Of a DNA stretch of 64,000 bases, positions 33,123-41,683 are shown piece by piece; the first letter of the stretch is position 1, and each line of letters begins with the position of its first letter. Location: the NCBI RefSeq assembly GCF_008692035.1, contig NZ_VTFG01000001.1, forward strand, positions 124,001 through 188,000. The letters are read 5' to 3'. Under the pieces are notes generated by a model. It worked only from the letters and a program-made list of their open reading frames with translations, did not search any database and had not been told where the DNA came from. This DNA comes from Pseudomonas marginalis. Lineage in GTDB: Bacteria > Pseudomonadota > Gammaproteobacteria > Pseudomonadales > Pseudomonadaceae. The translations under genes and the position numbers were made by a program.

Positions 33123-33462
33123 GGAACAGCTCCGGACAAGGCGTTGAGAGAAGGCTTTTCTTATATTCAGAAAGATGATTTTTAATGTCTCATCATGCTT
33201 TACAGGAATATGCAGTCTCTATGCCAAGGTTACCGCTACCCCGCGTAGAGATCGTCTTAACCGTAAATATCGCCTTATCCAAATCCGCAGCTGCTACGGG
33301 GGTAGCAAATTGTTGATCGGCTGTTGGTGGGGCAACAGTGCGCATATATTTTTATGGAATAAATAAAGAGTTATATATTCCTTTTAATGTTCTGCGTGAT
33401 GGCGCACTTTGAGGGCCTGCGCATTCGTGCGGATTGACCCAACAGCCAAAAGGAAAGCCGAC
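33123..33462. other. Divergent control region of the sulfonate operon and TOBE gene
   Basis: 340 bp without a gene, AT-richer than its surroundings. It should contain both promoters. An 18-bp structure CTGTTG, GTGGGG, CAACAG lies at 33321-33338, but it lacks a T-run and its role is unknown. No clear CysB or Cbl site could be assigned by eye. Confidence 0.5.
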
Positions 33463-33678
33463 ATGACCATTAAAGCGATCAACGTGCGCAACCAGTTCAA
33501 GGGTGTGATCAAGGAAATCCTGCTGGGGGAGGTGGTGTCCGAAATCGACGTGCAAACCGCGTCCGGCATCGTCACCTCGGTGATCACCACCCGCTCGGTG
33601 CGTGACCTGGAATTGAAGGTGGGCAGCGAAGTGATTGCCTTCGTGAAGTCCACCGAAGTGTCCATCGCCAAGCTGTGA
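33463..33678 (+). CDS. TOBE-domain molybdopterin-binding protein (Mop/SsuF-like)
   Basis: 71-residue single TOBE/Mop domain (MTIKAINVRNQFKGVIKEI, TSVITTRSVRDLELKVGSE, AFVKSTEVSIAKL), preceded by a good AAGGAAAG ribosome site. Proteins of this size bind molybdate or tungstate in oligomers. SsuF of pseudomonad sulfonate operons is such a protein, and this gene is divergent from an SsuABC-like operon, so an SsuF-type role is probable. A strong stem-loop terminator follows. Confidence 0.88.
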   Translation: MTIKAINVRNQFKGVIKEILLGEVVSEIDVQTASGIVTSVITTRSVRDLELKVGSEVIAFVKSTEVSIAKL

Positions 33679-33686
33679 AGCCCACC

Positions 33687-33713
33687 GGATGTGGGAGCGC
33701 TGCTCCCACATCC
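33687..33713. terminator. Bidirectional hairpin between TOBE gene and C-S lyase gene
   Basis: GGATGTGGGAGC, loop GCT, GCTCCCACATCC forms a perfect 12-bp stem located 9 bp after the TOBE gene and 13 bp after the end of the convergent lyase gene. No long T-run follows, so it may also be a REP-derived element that serves as terminator in both directions. Confidence 0.7.
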
Positions 33714-33725
33714 ATAAAGCCTGCC

Positions 33726-34871
33726 TCAGCGTTGCTGCAGCGCACGCTCCATACGTTGCAGACCCTCTTCCAGCAAAGCCCGTGGGCAGCCGAAGTTCAG
33801 GCGCACGAACTGCTGGCTGTCGTCACCGAATTCGATCCCCGCACTCAGCCCGACCTTGGCCTGTTCGAGGAAGAACTGCTGTGGGTCGTCCAGGCCCAGG
33901 GCGCTGCAGTCCAGCCAGGCGAGGAAGGTGCCTTGCGGCGCATGCATCACCACGCCGGGCAAACGGGTTTGCACGGCGTCGAGAAGGTAATCGCGGTTGG
34001 CTTGCAGGTAGTGCTTCAGCGCGTCGAGCCATTCACCGCACTGGCTGTAGGCAGCGCGGGTGGCTTCCAGCCCCAGGGGGCTGACGCTGTCGACCATGCC
34101 GCAGCGGGCCTGGTTGAAGCGCTCGCGGATCTCGGCGTTCTGGATCACCGCAAAGCAGGTCTTCAGGCCGGCCACGTTGTAGGCCTTGCTCGCCGACATC
34201 AGCGTGATGGTGCGCTGGGCAATCTCAGGGCTAAGGCTGGCGGTGGGGATGTGGCGGCGGCCGTCGAAGCACAGTTCGGCGTGGATTTCGTCGCTGATGA
34301 TCAGCGCGCCGTTTTCCAGGCAGGCAGTGGCCAGGGCCAGCAGTTCTTCGCGGGGGAAGACCTTGCCGATCGGGTTGTGCGGGTTGCTCAGCAGCAGTGC
34401 GCCGGCGCCGCTCAGGGCCTCGCGCAGGGCGGGCATGGGGGTGACGTATTCAGCGTTGTTCAATTCGAACGGTACTTCGATGCGCGGCAGGTTCCAGTGG
34501 CCGGGCGCCAGGCGAATCGGCCGGTAGTTGGGGGTTTGCAGCACCACCGGCTGGCCCGGTTGGACGAAGGCGTGCAGCGCCATATTGAAGCCAGGCTCAA
34601 CGCCGGGCAGGAACAGCAGGTCGTCGGGCTGCACGCGCCAGGCGTACTTGGCCCACAGGTCGGCCACGATGGCCTCGCGTACATCCGGGCCGGCCACGCT
34701 GTAGCCGAGAATCTGCTGGTCGAGGCGCGCGTGCAGGGCCTGCAGCACGGCGGGCGGCGCGGCGATGTCCATGTCGGCGATCCACATCGGCAACACATCG
34801 GCCGGGTAGCGGTTCCACTTGGTGCTGCCGGTGCCGAGGCGGGGGTGGATCGTGTCGAAATCAAAGCTCAT
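33726..34871 (-). CDS. PatB/MalY-family PLP C-S lyase (cystathionine beta-lyase-like)
   Basis: 381-residue PLP enzyme of the MalY/PatB group, which removes sulfur from cystathionine, cystine or other S-substituted cysteines. N-terminal DTIHPRLGTGSTKWNRYP, PMWIADMDIAAPPAV, the LLSNPHNPIGKVFP loop, ISDEIHAELCFD and the PLP lysine in SASKAYNVAGLKTCFAV are all typical. The family length is about 380-400. The gene is convergent with the TOBE gene and separated from the LysR gene by about 80 bp. Its surroundings (sulfonate import, thiol dioxygenase, rhodanese-lyase) suggest sulfur release from thio-amino acids. Confidence 0.9.
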   Translation of the reverse strand: MSFDFDTIHPRLGTGSTKWNRYPADVLPMWIADMDIAAPPAVLQALHARLDQQILGYSVAGPDVREAIVADLWAKYAWRVQPDDLLFLPGVEPGFNMALHAFVQPGQPVVLQTPNYRPIRLAPGHWNLPRIEVPFELNNAEYVTPMPALREALSGAGALLLSNPHNPIGKVFPREELLALATACLENGALIISDEIHAELCFDGRRHIPTASLSPEIAQRTITLMSASKAYNVAGLKTCFAVIQNAEIRERFNQARCGMVDSVSPLGLEATRAAYSQCGEWLDALKHYLQANRDYLLDAVQTRLPGVVMHAPQGTFLAWLDCSALGLDDPQQFFLEQAKVGLSAGIEFGDDSQQFVRLNFGCPRALLEEGLQRMERALQQR

Positions 34872-34949
34872 GAAGGGGCTCGTGTCAGGGAGGGCAGGCG
34901 GGAATGGCGATGATTCTAACGGGATAAAATCCAGATGCCAGCCCCGTCT

Positions 34950-35801
34950 TTACAGGCCCTGGCTGCCCCGAATCAAGTCATACGCCTTGCGCGCAATCGG
35001 GTTCGCCGTATTCGGCCGAATCCACAGGTAATACGTGACCTCCGGCAACCTCGGCAACCCATCCGTTTCGCCCAGCACGCGCATGTCCGGGCCGAGCATT
35101 TCCATGCTGCGCGGCGTCACCCCCAGGCCCGCGCGAGTGGCCGCTTTAATCCCGATCAGGTTCGACGCCAGGTACGCCTGGCGCCAGGGAATGTTCGCCC
35201 GTTCCAGCGCCTCCAGCGCGTAGCGCCGGTAGATGCTCGGCTCATCCACCAGGATCAGCGGCAGCGGCTCGCTCGGCTGGTGGATGTACTGCGCCGAACA
35301 GATCCACCACACCGGCGACGTACGCAGCGCAAAGCCTTCCAGGTTCGGGTCGGCGCGGGTGGAGATCACCATGTCCACCTTGCCCCGGTGCAGGTCGTCC
35401 ATCAGGAACGGACTGCGGCCCACGTCGATCTCCAGGCGCAGGCGCGGCGCCGAGCGGGCGATATGGCTGAGGATCGGCGGCAGGATGGTGTCGGCAATAT
35501 CGTGGGGCGAGCCGATGCGCAGCACACCGCTCAGGCTGCTCTCGCGCAGGGAATTCAAGGCATCGTCATTCAGCGCCAGCATCTGCCGCGCATGACGCAG
35601 CAGTTGCAGGCCGGGCTCGGTCAGTTGTTTTTGCCGGCCGCGCTTCTCGAACAGGCTGACCCCCACTTGCTGCTCCAGGCGCTGCATATGCTGGGTCACG
35701 GACGACTGGGTGCGCGCCAGGTGCGTGCCGGCTTCGGCGAAACTGTGGTGGTCGACCACGGCGATAAAGGTGCGCAGGAGTTCAAGGTCGAGGGTCGACA
35801 T
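34950..35801 (-). CDS. LysR-family transcriptional regulator
   Basis: 283-residue regulator (MSTLDLELLRTFIAVVDHHS). The winged helix is in FAEAGTHLARTQSSVTQHMQ with VGVSLFEKRGRQKQLT, and a periplasmic-binding-like effector domain follows (GVLRIGSPHDIADTILPPIL). The ATG at 35801 has GGA eight bases upstream; the ATG at 35807 is too close to it, so the shorter form is favoured. It is divergent from the amino acid uptake operon at 36045 onward, which is its probable target, with a binding site expected in 35802-36044. Confidence 0.9.
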   Translation of the reverse strand: MSTLDLELLRTFIAVVDHHSFAEAGTHLARTQSSVTQHMQRLEQQVGVSLFEKRGRQKQLTEPGLQLLRHARQMLALNDDALNSLRESSLSGVLRIGSPHDIADTILPPILSHIARSAPRLRLEIDVGRSPFLMDDLHRGKVDMVISTRADPNLEGFALRTSPVWWICSAQYIHQPSEPLPLILVDEPSIYRRYALEALERANIPWRQAYLASNLIGIKAATRAGLGVTPRSMEMLGPDMRVLGETDGLPRLPEVTYYLWIRPNTANPIARKAYDLIRGSQGL

Positions 35802-36044
35802 GGCCATTTCCAGGGGCGGTTTTATATCAAGGACGTGAAGTTAAACATTACAGATATTTATGCTTTTCTGAAGATTATTTTTGCGTGGGTCAATAAATAA
35901 AGGGTTATGCCAAAAACGAAGGCGGGGTAGACACGGCAAGTTATAATGATATGAGATATTTGCATTTCCGTTGCCCGCGCACTCTCCCTAGCATGCCCCT
36001 CCATCAGGTCGGGGTACGCCGATCATTCGCCAGGGGGAAGTCCA

Positions 36045-36866
36045 ATGATGTTGAAGAAATGGTTGCCGGTGGCCCTGGGGTCGATGATCGCCCTGGGCGG
36101 CAGTGTGGCGGCGCAGGCCGATGCGACCCTGGACAAGATCGAGCAGCGCCATGTGCTGGTGGTGGGCGTGTTGTTGTCCGGCGGGCCGTTTGGCAGCATC
36201 GATCCGGCCACGCAACAGCCCAAGGGCTTGAACGTCGACCTGGCCAATGAGCTGGGCCGTCAACTCAAGGCCGAAGTGCAACTGGTGCCGGTATTGCCGG
36301 CCAACCGTGTGCAGTTCCTGCAGCAGGGCAAGGTCGACCTGCTCATCGCCAATATGGAATGGACCGCCGAACGCGGTGAAATCCTCGGCTTCGTGCCGAC
36401 GCCGTTCTACCGCGTCGGCGGTGCGGCTGCGGTGCTCAAAGACAGCCAGATCACCCGCTGGGAAGACCTCAAGGACCAACCCGTGTGCACCTCCCAGGGC
36501 AGCAGCTACGTCAAGCCGCTGACCGGGTTCGGCGCGCAGCTCAAGGCGTTCAAGAGCTCGTCCGAATCGCTGCTGGCCCTGCGGGGCAACAACTGCGTCG
36601 CGGCGGTACACGACTCTACCCTGATCAACCCGTTGATCAACGACAGTGCCGAATGGAAGGACTACCGCGTCCTTGGTCCGGAACTCAACCCGGCACCGTC
36701 GGTGATCTGGACCCGTCGTGGCGAGAATGACACCCAGGCCAGGCTCGACCCGATCGTCAAGGAACTGCACCGCAGCGGCTGGCTGATCAACGCCCAGACC
36801 CGCAACCGCATCAGTCCGGCATCACCGGCCCTGGTGGAATTGCAGAAACAGTTCAAGGGCGCCTGA
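36045..36866 (+). CDS. Amino acid ABC transporter periplasmic binding protein, paralogue 1
   Basis: 273-residue type F solute-binding protein with signal peptide LGSMIALGGSVAAQA. The mature part shows HVLVVGVLLSGGPFG, GLNVDLANELGRQL, PANRVQFLQQGKVDLLIANM and VCTSQGSSYVKPL. It shares its layout with the next gene and is clearly a tandem duplicate of it (for example NRVQFLQQGKVD is shared). First gene of a large operon and divergent from the LysR regulator. The ligand is probably a polar, possibly sulfur-containing amino acid, based only on operon content. Confidence 0.92.
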   Translation: MMLKKWLPVALGSMIALGGSVAAQADATLDKIEQRHVLVVGVLLSGGPFGSIDPATQQPKGLNVDLANELGRQLKAEVQLVPVLPANRVQFLQQGKVDLLIANMEWTAERGEILGFVPTPFYRVGGAAAVLKDSQITRWEDLKDQPVCTSQGSSYVKPLTGFGAQLKAFKSSSESLLALRGNNCVAAVHDSTLINPLINDSAEWKDYRVLGPELNPAPSVIWTRRGENDTQARLDPIVKELHRSGWLINAQTRNRISPASPALVELQKQFKGA

Positions 36867-36868
36867 GC

Positions 36869-37675
36869 ATGAACCTGAGAACCTTCACCGCACTCGGCCT
36901 GGCCCTGTGCGCGGGCCTCGCCCATGCCGACGCCACCCTCGACAAGATCCAGCAACGCCACGTCGTCAGCGTCGGCGTGATCCTCAGCGGTCCGCCGTTC
37001 GGCACCATTGATCCCAAGACCGGCGAACACCTGGGCTACAACGTCGAGCTGGCCAAAGGCATCGGCCAGGCGCTGGGTGTCGAGACCCAGACTGTCTCGG
37101 TGCTGGCGCCCAACCGCGTGCAGTTCCTGCAACAGGGCAAGGTCGACATCCTGATCGCCAATATGCAGTTCACCGAAGAGCGCGCCGAAATCCTCGACTA
37201 CGTGCCTACGCCCTATGAAGAAGTCGGCGGCGCTGCGTTGATTCGCAAAGGCGCCGGCATCCAGCAGTGGGCCGACCTCAAGGGCCAGCCGGTGTGCGTG
37301 TCCCAGGGCAGCAACTTCATCAAGCCTTTGCAGGAGATCTACGGCGCACAGATCAAGGCGTTCCGCAGCCAATCCGAATCGCTGCTCTCGCTGCGTGGCA
37401 ATGGTTGCGTGGCCGCCGTACATGTCAGCCCGACCATGCATGCGCTGCTCAGCGATGCCGAGTGGGCCGGTTATGAAATCCCGTTGCCTGGCGATTTGAT
37501 CCCGTCGAAATCGGTGATCTGGATTCGCAAGGGCGAGCACGACACCCAGGCCAGACTCGATGCCATCGTGAAGGGCTGGCATAAAAGCGGCTTCCTGATC
37601 GCCCTCGGCGAGCGCACCGGCATGGCGCCGTCCCAGGCCTTGCGCGACCTGCATGAGCAGTTCAGCCATGAGTGA
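36869..37675 (+). CDS. Amino acid ABC transporter periplasmic binding protein, paralogue 2
   Basis: 268-residue binding protein with signal peptide ALGLALCAGLAHA. VSVGVILSGPPFGTIDPKTG, GYNVELAKGIGQALG and NRVQFLQQGKVDILIANM mirror paralogue 1, and the gene begins 2 bp after it. Two similar but diverged binding proteins ahead of one permease pair suggest recognition of two related ligands, for example a thiol and its disulfide, or two enantiomers. The next gene overlaps its stop. Confidence 0.92.
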   Translation: MNLRTFTALGLALCAGLAHADATLDKIQQRHVVSVGVILSGPPFGTIDPKTGEHLGYNVELAKGIGQALGVETQTVSVLAPNRVQFLQQGKVDILIANMQFTEERAEILDYVPTPYEEVGGAALIRKGAGIQQWADLKGQPVCVSQGSNFIKPLQEIYGAQIKAFRSQSESLLSLRGNGCVAAVHVSPTMHALLSDAEWAGYEIPLPGDLIPSKSVIWIRKGEHDTQARLDAIVKGWHKSGFLIALGERTGMAPSQALRDLHEQFSHE

Positions 37676-39089
37676 TGCGCTGTTCGCCACCTTGCAACAA
37701 CTGCTCGGCGCGGCCCATGTACAAACCAGTGATGAGGCGGCGCACCGCCTCACCGATAAACAGGGGCGCTACAGCGGGCGGGTGGTTGCGGCGGTGCACC
37801 CAGGGAATACCGAAGAAGTTGCCGCGGTGGTGCGCGCCTGTGTGGCGTTGAAAGCGCCCATCGTGGTGCAGGGCGGCAACACTGGCCTGATGGCCGGCGC
37901 GACGCCGGATGCCAGCGGGCGCTCGGTGTTGCTGTTGCTCGACCGCATGAACCGTGTGCGCAATGTCGATACCGACAATGACACCCTCACGGTAGAAGCC
38001 GGCTGCATCCTGCAAAACATCCAGGACCTGGCCCGCGAGGCCGGCCGTCTGTTTCCGTTGAGCCTGGGCGCCGAAGGCAGTTGCACCCTCGGCGGCAACC
38101 TCGGCACCAATGCCGGCGGCACCGCAGTGCTGCGCTATGGCAACACCCGTGAGCTGACCCTGGGCCTGGAGGTCGTCACCGCCGAAGGCGAGATATGGGA
38201 TGGCCTGCGCGGTTTGCGCAAGGACAATACCGGCTACGACCTGCGCGACCTGTACATCGGCAGCGAAGGCACCCTTGGCATTATTACTGCCGCCACCTTG
38301 AAGTTGTTCCCGCTGCCCAAGGCCCAGGCCACCGCACTGTTGGCCTTTGATGAGCTGGCCCAGGCGGTGGCGTTCCTGTCCCACGCCCGTGCCGGTTTTG
38401 GCGCCAATCTCACCGCTTTCGAATTACTCAGCGCCGATTGCCTGGCCTTGCTGCGCGACCAGTTCCCTGAAGGCCCCCAGCCGTTCAGCAGCGCGCGCCA
38501 ACCCTGGTTTGCCTTGATCGAACTCTCGGATAACCATGGCGAAAGCCATGCCCGCGAGGCTTTTGAACACGTGCTTGGCGAAGCCTTCGAGCACGAATTG
38601 ATCGCCGACGCCCTGATCGCCGAAAGCCTGGCGCAAAGCGACGCCTTGTGGCTGCTGCGCGAGAACATGAGTGAGGCGCAGAAACGTGCCGGGGGCAACA
38701 TGAAGCACGACATCTCGGTGCCGATTTCTCAGGTGGTGGCCTTCGTTGCCCACACCGATGCAGTGCTCCAGGAACATTTCCCCGGCGTGCGCAACTTCAC
38801 CTTTGGCCATCTGGGCGACGGCAACCTGCATTACAACGTGGCCCATCCGCTGGATTCGACGGTGGAGGCGCATATGGCCCATTACGCGCAATTGAGCGCG
38901 CTGGTGCATGACAGCGCCAACGCCCACGGCGGTTCGATCAGCGCCGAGCATGGCATCGGCCAGCGCAAGGTCGGCCTGCTCGGCCGCTATAAAAGCCCGG
39001 TGGAGCTGGACCTGATGCGCCGCATCAAGCAGGCGCTGGATCCGCACAACCTGCTCAACCCCGGCAAAGTCCTCGAGGTTCAGCCATGA
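37668..39089 (+). CDS. FAD-linked 2-hydroxyacid dehydrogenase (GlcD / D-2-hydroxyglutarate dehydrogenase family)
   Basis: 473-residue flavoenzyme. The FAD-binding PCMH-type domain has VQGGNTGLMAGATPD, TVEAGCILQNIQDLA and LGGNLGTNAGGTAVLRYGN. The C-terminal half has the metal/active-site motif TFGHLGDGNLHYNVAHP and HGGSISAEHGIGQRKVGLL. These features define the D-2-hydroxyacid dehydrogenase/lactate-type group. The start overlaps the preceding stop by 8 bp. In this operon it could convert a 2-hydroxy acid such as mercaptolactate to the 2-oxo acid, a proposal based on neighbours only. Confidence 0.9.
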   Translation: MSDALFATLQQLLGAAHVQTSDEAAHRLTDKQGRYSGRVVAAVHPGNTEEVAAVVRACVALKAPIVVQGGNTGLMAGATPDASGRSVLLLLDRMNRVRNVDTDNDTLTVEAGCILQNIQDLAREAGRLFPLSLGAEGSCTLGGNLGTNAGGTAVLRYGNTRELTLGLEVVTAEGEIWDGLRGLRKDNTGYDLRDLYIGSEGTLGIITAATLKLFPLPKAQATALLAFDELAQAVAFLSHARAGFGANLTAFELLSADCLALLRDQFPEGPQPFSSARQPWFALIELSDNHGESHAREAFEHVLGEAFEHELIADALIAESLAQSDALWLLRENMSEAQKRAGGNMKHDISVPISQVVAFVAHTDAVLQEHFPGVRNFTFGHLGDGNLHYNVAHPLDSTVEAHMAHYAQLSALVHDSANAHGGSISAEHGIGQRKVGLLGRYKSPVELDLMRRIKQALDPHNLLNPGKVLEVQP

Positions 39090-40288
39090 CCGTACGCCTG
39101 TCCCGGCGCGTGCAGCGAGTGTCGCTGTCCGCCAACGCCGCGGCCAAATCCCGCGCGACTGAATTGCGCGATGCCGGTCGCGACATCCTCGACCTCACCA
39201 CCGGCGAGCCGGATTTCGACACGCCCGAGCACATCAAGCAGGCCGCCTGCGCAGCCATCGCTGCCGGTGCGACCAAATACACACCGACGCCGGGCGTTAA
39301 AGCCTTGCGCGTCGCGGTGCAGCGCAAGCTGGCCGAAGAAAACCAACTCGACTACCCGCTGGCGTCCATCGTGATTGCCAATGGCGCCAAGCAGATCATC
39401 TTCAATGCCTTCGCCGCTACCCTGGATGACGGTGATGAAGTGCTGGTGCCGACGCCGTACTGGCCGTCTTTCCCGGACAGCGTGCGTTTCAATGGCGGCG
39501 AACCGGTGTTTATCGAATGCGACCTGGAGCAGGGCTGCAAGCTGCTGCCGGCGCAATTGGAGCAGCACATCGGCGCACGCACACGCTGGCTGATCCTCAA
39601 TGGCCCCGGCAACCCCAGTGGCGCGGTGTACAGCGAAGCCGAGCTGCAGGCGCTGGCCGAGGTGCTGCGGCGTCATTCCCACGTATTGATCCTGCTGGAC
39701 GAGCTGTATGAACACATCCGCTTCGATGGTCGCCCGGCGCAGAGCCTGTTGAATGTCGCGCCGGATTTGCAGGCGCGCTGCCTGCTGGTGGGCGGCGTGT
39801 CCAAGACCTACGCCATGACCGGCTGGCGCATCGGCTTTGGGGCGGGGCCGAAAACCCTCACCGACGCCATGGCGGTGGTGCAATCCCAATCCACTTCCGG
39901 CGCCTCATCGGTGGGGCAGGCGGCAGCGTTGGCGGCGTATACCGGCGGGTTGGACTTCCTCGCGGAGCAGGTCGCAGCCTATCAATTGCGCCGCGACATG
40001 CTGGTCGAGGCGCTGAAAAACATCGATGGACTGGACGTACTCGAGCCCCAAGGCGGCTTCTTCGTCTTCGTGCGTTGCGCCGGGCTGGTGGGGCGTTCTC
40101 GTCCGGACGGCCAGCGTATCGACAATGACGCCGATGTGGTGGCCTGGTTGCTGGAGGAAGGCGTGGCCGGCGTGGCGGGCAGTGCCTATGGCCTGTCGCC
40201 GTGGTTCCGCCTGTCCATCGCCACCGCGACCGACAGCGTTGCCGAAGCCGGGCGGCGTATCGCGACAGCCTGCGGAAAATTGCAATGA
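39086..40288 (+). CDS. PLP aminotransferase, class I (AspC/aspartate-type fold)
   Basis: 400-residue fold-type I aminotransferase. Visible motifs are LTTGEPDFDTPEHIKQAA, ANGAKQIIFNAFAATL, LNGPGNPSGAVYSEAEL, LLDELYEHIRFDG and the PLP-lysine region GGVSKTYAMTGWRIGF. It overlaps both neighbours by 4 bp (ATGA), which indicates tight translational coupling with the dehydrogenase and the permease. It would interconvert an imported amino acid and its 2-oxo acid. The keto-acid specificity cannot be read off. Confidence 0.92.
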   Translation: MTVRLSRRVQRVSLSANAAAKSRATELRDAGRDILDLTTGEPDFDTPEHIKQAACAAIAAGATKYTPTPGVKALRVAVQRKLAEENQLDYPLASIVIANGAKQIIFNAFAATLDDGDEVLVPTPYWPSFPDSVRFNGGEPVFIECDLEQGCKLLPAQLEQHIGARTRWLILNGPGNPSGAVYSEAELQALAEVLRRHSHVLILLDELYEHIRFDGRPAQSLLNVAPDLQARCLLVGGVSKTYAMTGWRIGFGAGPKTLTDAMAVVQSQSTSGASSVGQAAALAAYTGGLDFLAEQVAAYQLRRDMLVEALKNIDGLDVLEPQGGFFVFVRCAGLVGRSRPDGQRIDNDADVVAWLLEEGVAGVAGSAYGLSPWFRLSIATATDSVAEAGRRIATACGKLQ

Positions 40289-41010
40289 TGGAGCTTTTCG
40301 TCGATTGGGCCGCGCGTATCGGCCTGAACTACACCTTCCTGCTCGACGCCTATCAGCGCGGCAGCCTGGTCCAGGGCGCGCTGACCACCGGCCTGCTGTG
40401 CCTGTTCACGATCCTCGGCAGCTTGCTGGCGGGGATCACGCTGGCGGCGATGCTGACTTCAGGCAACCTCTGGCTGGCCAAGCCGGCGCGGGTGTTCGTG
40501 GAAGTCACGCGCAACACGCCGACACTGGTGCAGCTGTACTGCGCGTTCCTGGTGTTGAACATGCTGTTGACCCAGGCGGTCGGCGCGGCCAACCCGCTGA
40601 CGCCGTTCGCCTGGGTGGTGATCGTGATCTCGCTGCACAAGGGCGCGTTCCATGCCGAGGCCTTGCGCGCCGGCATCGAAGCGGCGCCCGCCGTCACGCT
40701 GGAGGCCGCCAGCTCCCTGGCCTTCAGCCGCCGCCAGTTGCTGTGGAATGTGCAGTTGCCCCTGGCGCTGCGCTTTGCCTTGCCATCGCTGATCAACAAC
40801 CTGATCGACCTGGTGAAGATGACCGCCGTGGCCTCCGCGATTGCGGTGGGCGACATCACCTACGCGGCGATCATGATCTGGACCCAGAGTGACAACGTGC
40901 TGGAGCTGATGCTCCTGATCCTGAGCTTTTTCGGCCTGCTGAGTTTTATCGTCAATTGTGTGGGGCGCTGGCTTGAAGCGCGCCTGAGGATGCCCGGCTA
41001 TGGCCATTGA
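40285..41010 (+). CDS. Polar amino acid ABC transporter permease 1
   Basis: 241-residue inner-membrane permease starting at the ATG that overlaps the aminotransferase stop (MMELFVDWAARIGLN). It has about five hydrophobic helices and the His/Glu/Phe-type permease motif VEVTRNTPTLVQLYCAF. The EAA loop region reads ALRAGIEAAPAVTLEAASSL. It overlaps the second permease by 11 bp. It belongs to the HisMQ-type group that transports polar amino acids with the two binding proteins encoded upstream. Confidence 0.92.
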   Translation: MMELFVDWAARIGLNYTFLLDAYQRGSLVQGALTTGLLCLFTILGSLLAGITLAAMLTSGNLWLAKPARVFVEVTRNTPTLVQLYCAFLVLNMLLTQAVGAANPLTPFAWVVIVISLHKGAFHAEALRAGIEAAPAVTLEAASSLAFSRRQLLWNVQLPLALRFALPSLINNLIDLVKMTAVASAIAVGDITYAAIMIWTQSDNVLELMLLILSFFGLLSFIVNCVGRWLEARLRMPGYGH

Positions 41011-41683
41011 TTCATTTCCCGTGCTGTCGGCGTTGTGGCAATGGTCGCCGGCGCTGGTCGCAGGCTTTGGCCAGAACATTCTGATCAGCCTGCTGGCGAT
41101 CGGCATTGGTTCGGTGCTGGGCCTGTTGATCGGTGCATTGGCATTGTCGCCCCTGGGCTTTGTGGCGCGGCTGTGGGTGCAGGTGTTTCGTAATGCGCCA
41201 TGGCTGGTGCTGATCTACTTCACCACCTATGTGTTCCCGTTCGAGATCCGGATCGGCAGCGGCTACGTGTCGTTCCCCGACTGGGTCAAGGTCACTATCG
41301 GCCTGGCCTTGCCGGCCAGCGCCAATGTCGCGGAAATCTTCCGTGGCGCCATCGGTTCGATCCCCAGCACCCAATGGGAAGCCGCGCGGTCCCTGGCGTT
41401 CACCCGTGGCCAGCTGTTTCGCTCGATCATCCTGCCGCAGTGCTTCAAGCGCATGTTGCCGCCGTGGATGAACCTCTACGCGGTGGTCACCATGGGCACC
41501 GCGCTGGCCTCGCTGGTGGGCGTGCATGATGTGATCGACACCGCGCAGATCGCCAGCAACACCGTGAACATGACCGGCTTTACCGTGGTGATCTACCTGA
41601 GCCTGCTGGTGCTGTTCTTTGCGTACTGCTACCCGATTTCCCGCCTGACCCAACACCTGGAGCGCCGTTATGCCTTCTACTGA
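41000..41683 (+). CDS. Polar amino acid ABC transporter permease 2
   Basis: 227-residue permease paralogous in type to permease 1. VFRNAPWLVLIYFTTYVFPF and ASANVAEIFRGAIGSIPSTQ with WEAARSLAFTRGQLFRSI carry the permease signature and EAA loop. Together with permease 1 it forms the membrane channel of one importer. It overlaps the ATPase gene by 14 bp. Confidence 0.92.
   Translation: MAIDSFPVLSALWQWSPALVAGFGQNILISLLAIGIGSVLGLLIGALALSPLGFVARLWVQVFRNAPWLVLIYFTTYVFPFEIRIGSGYVSFPDWVKVTIGLALPASANVAEIFRGAIGSIPSTQWEAARSLAFTRGQLFRSIILPQCFKRMLPPWMNLYAVVTMGTALASLVGVHDVIDTAQIASNTVNMTGFTVVIYLSLLVLFFAYCYPISRLTQHLERRYAFY

Noticed and set aside
33321..33338. CTGTTG/CAACAG hairpin as a terminator
   Set aside because: No gene ends before it and it has only a 6-bp stem without an adjoining T-run; left as an unexplained structure.
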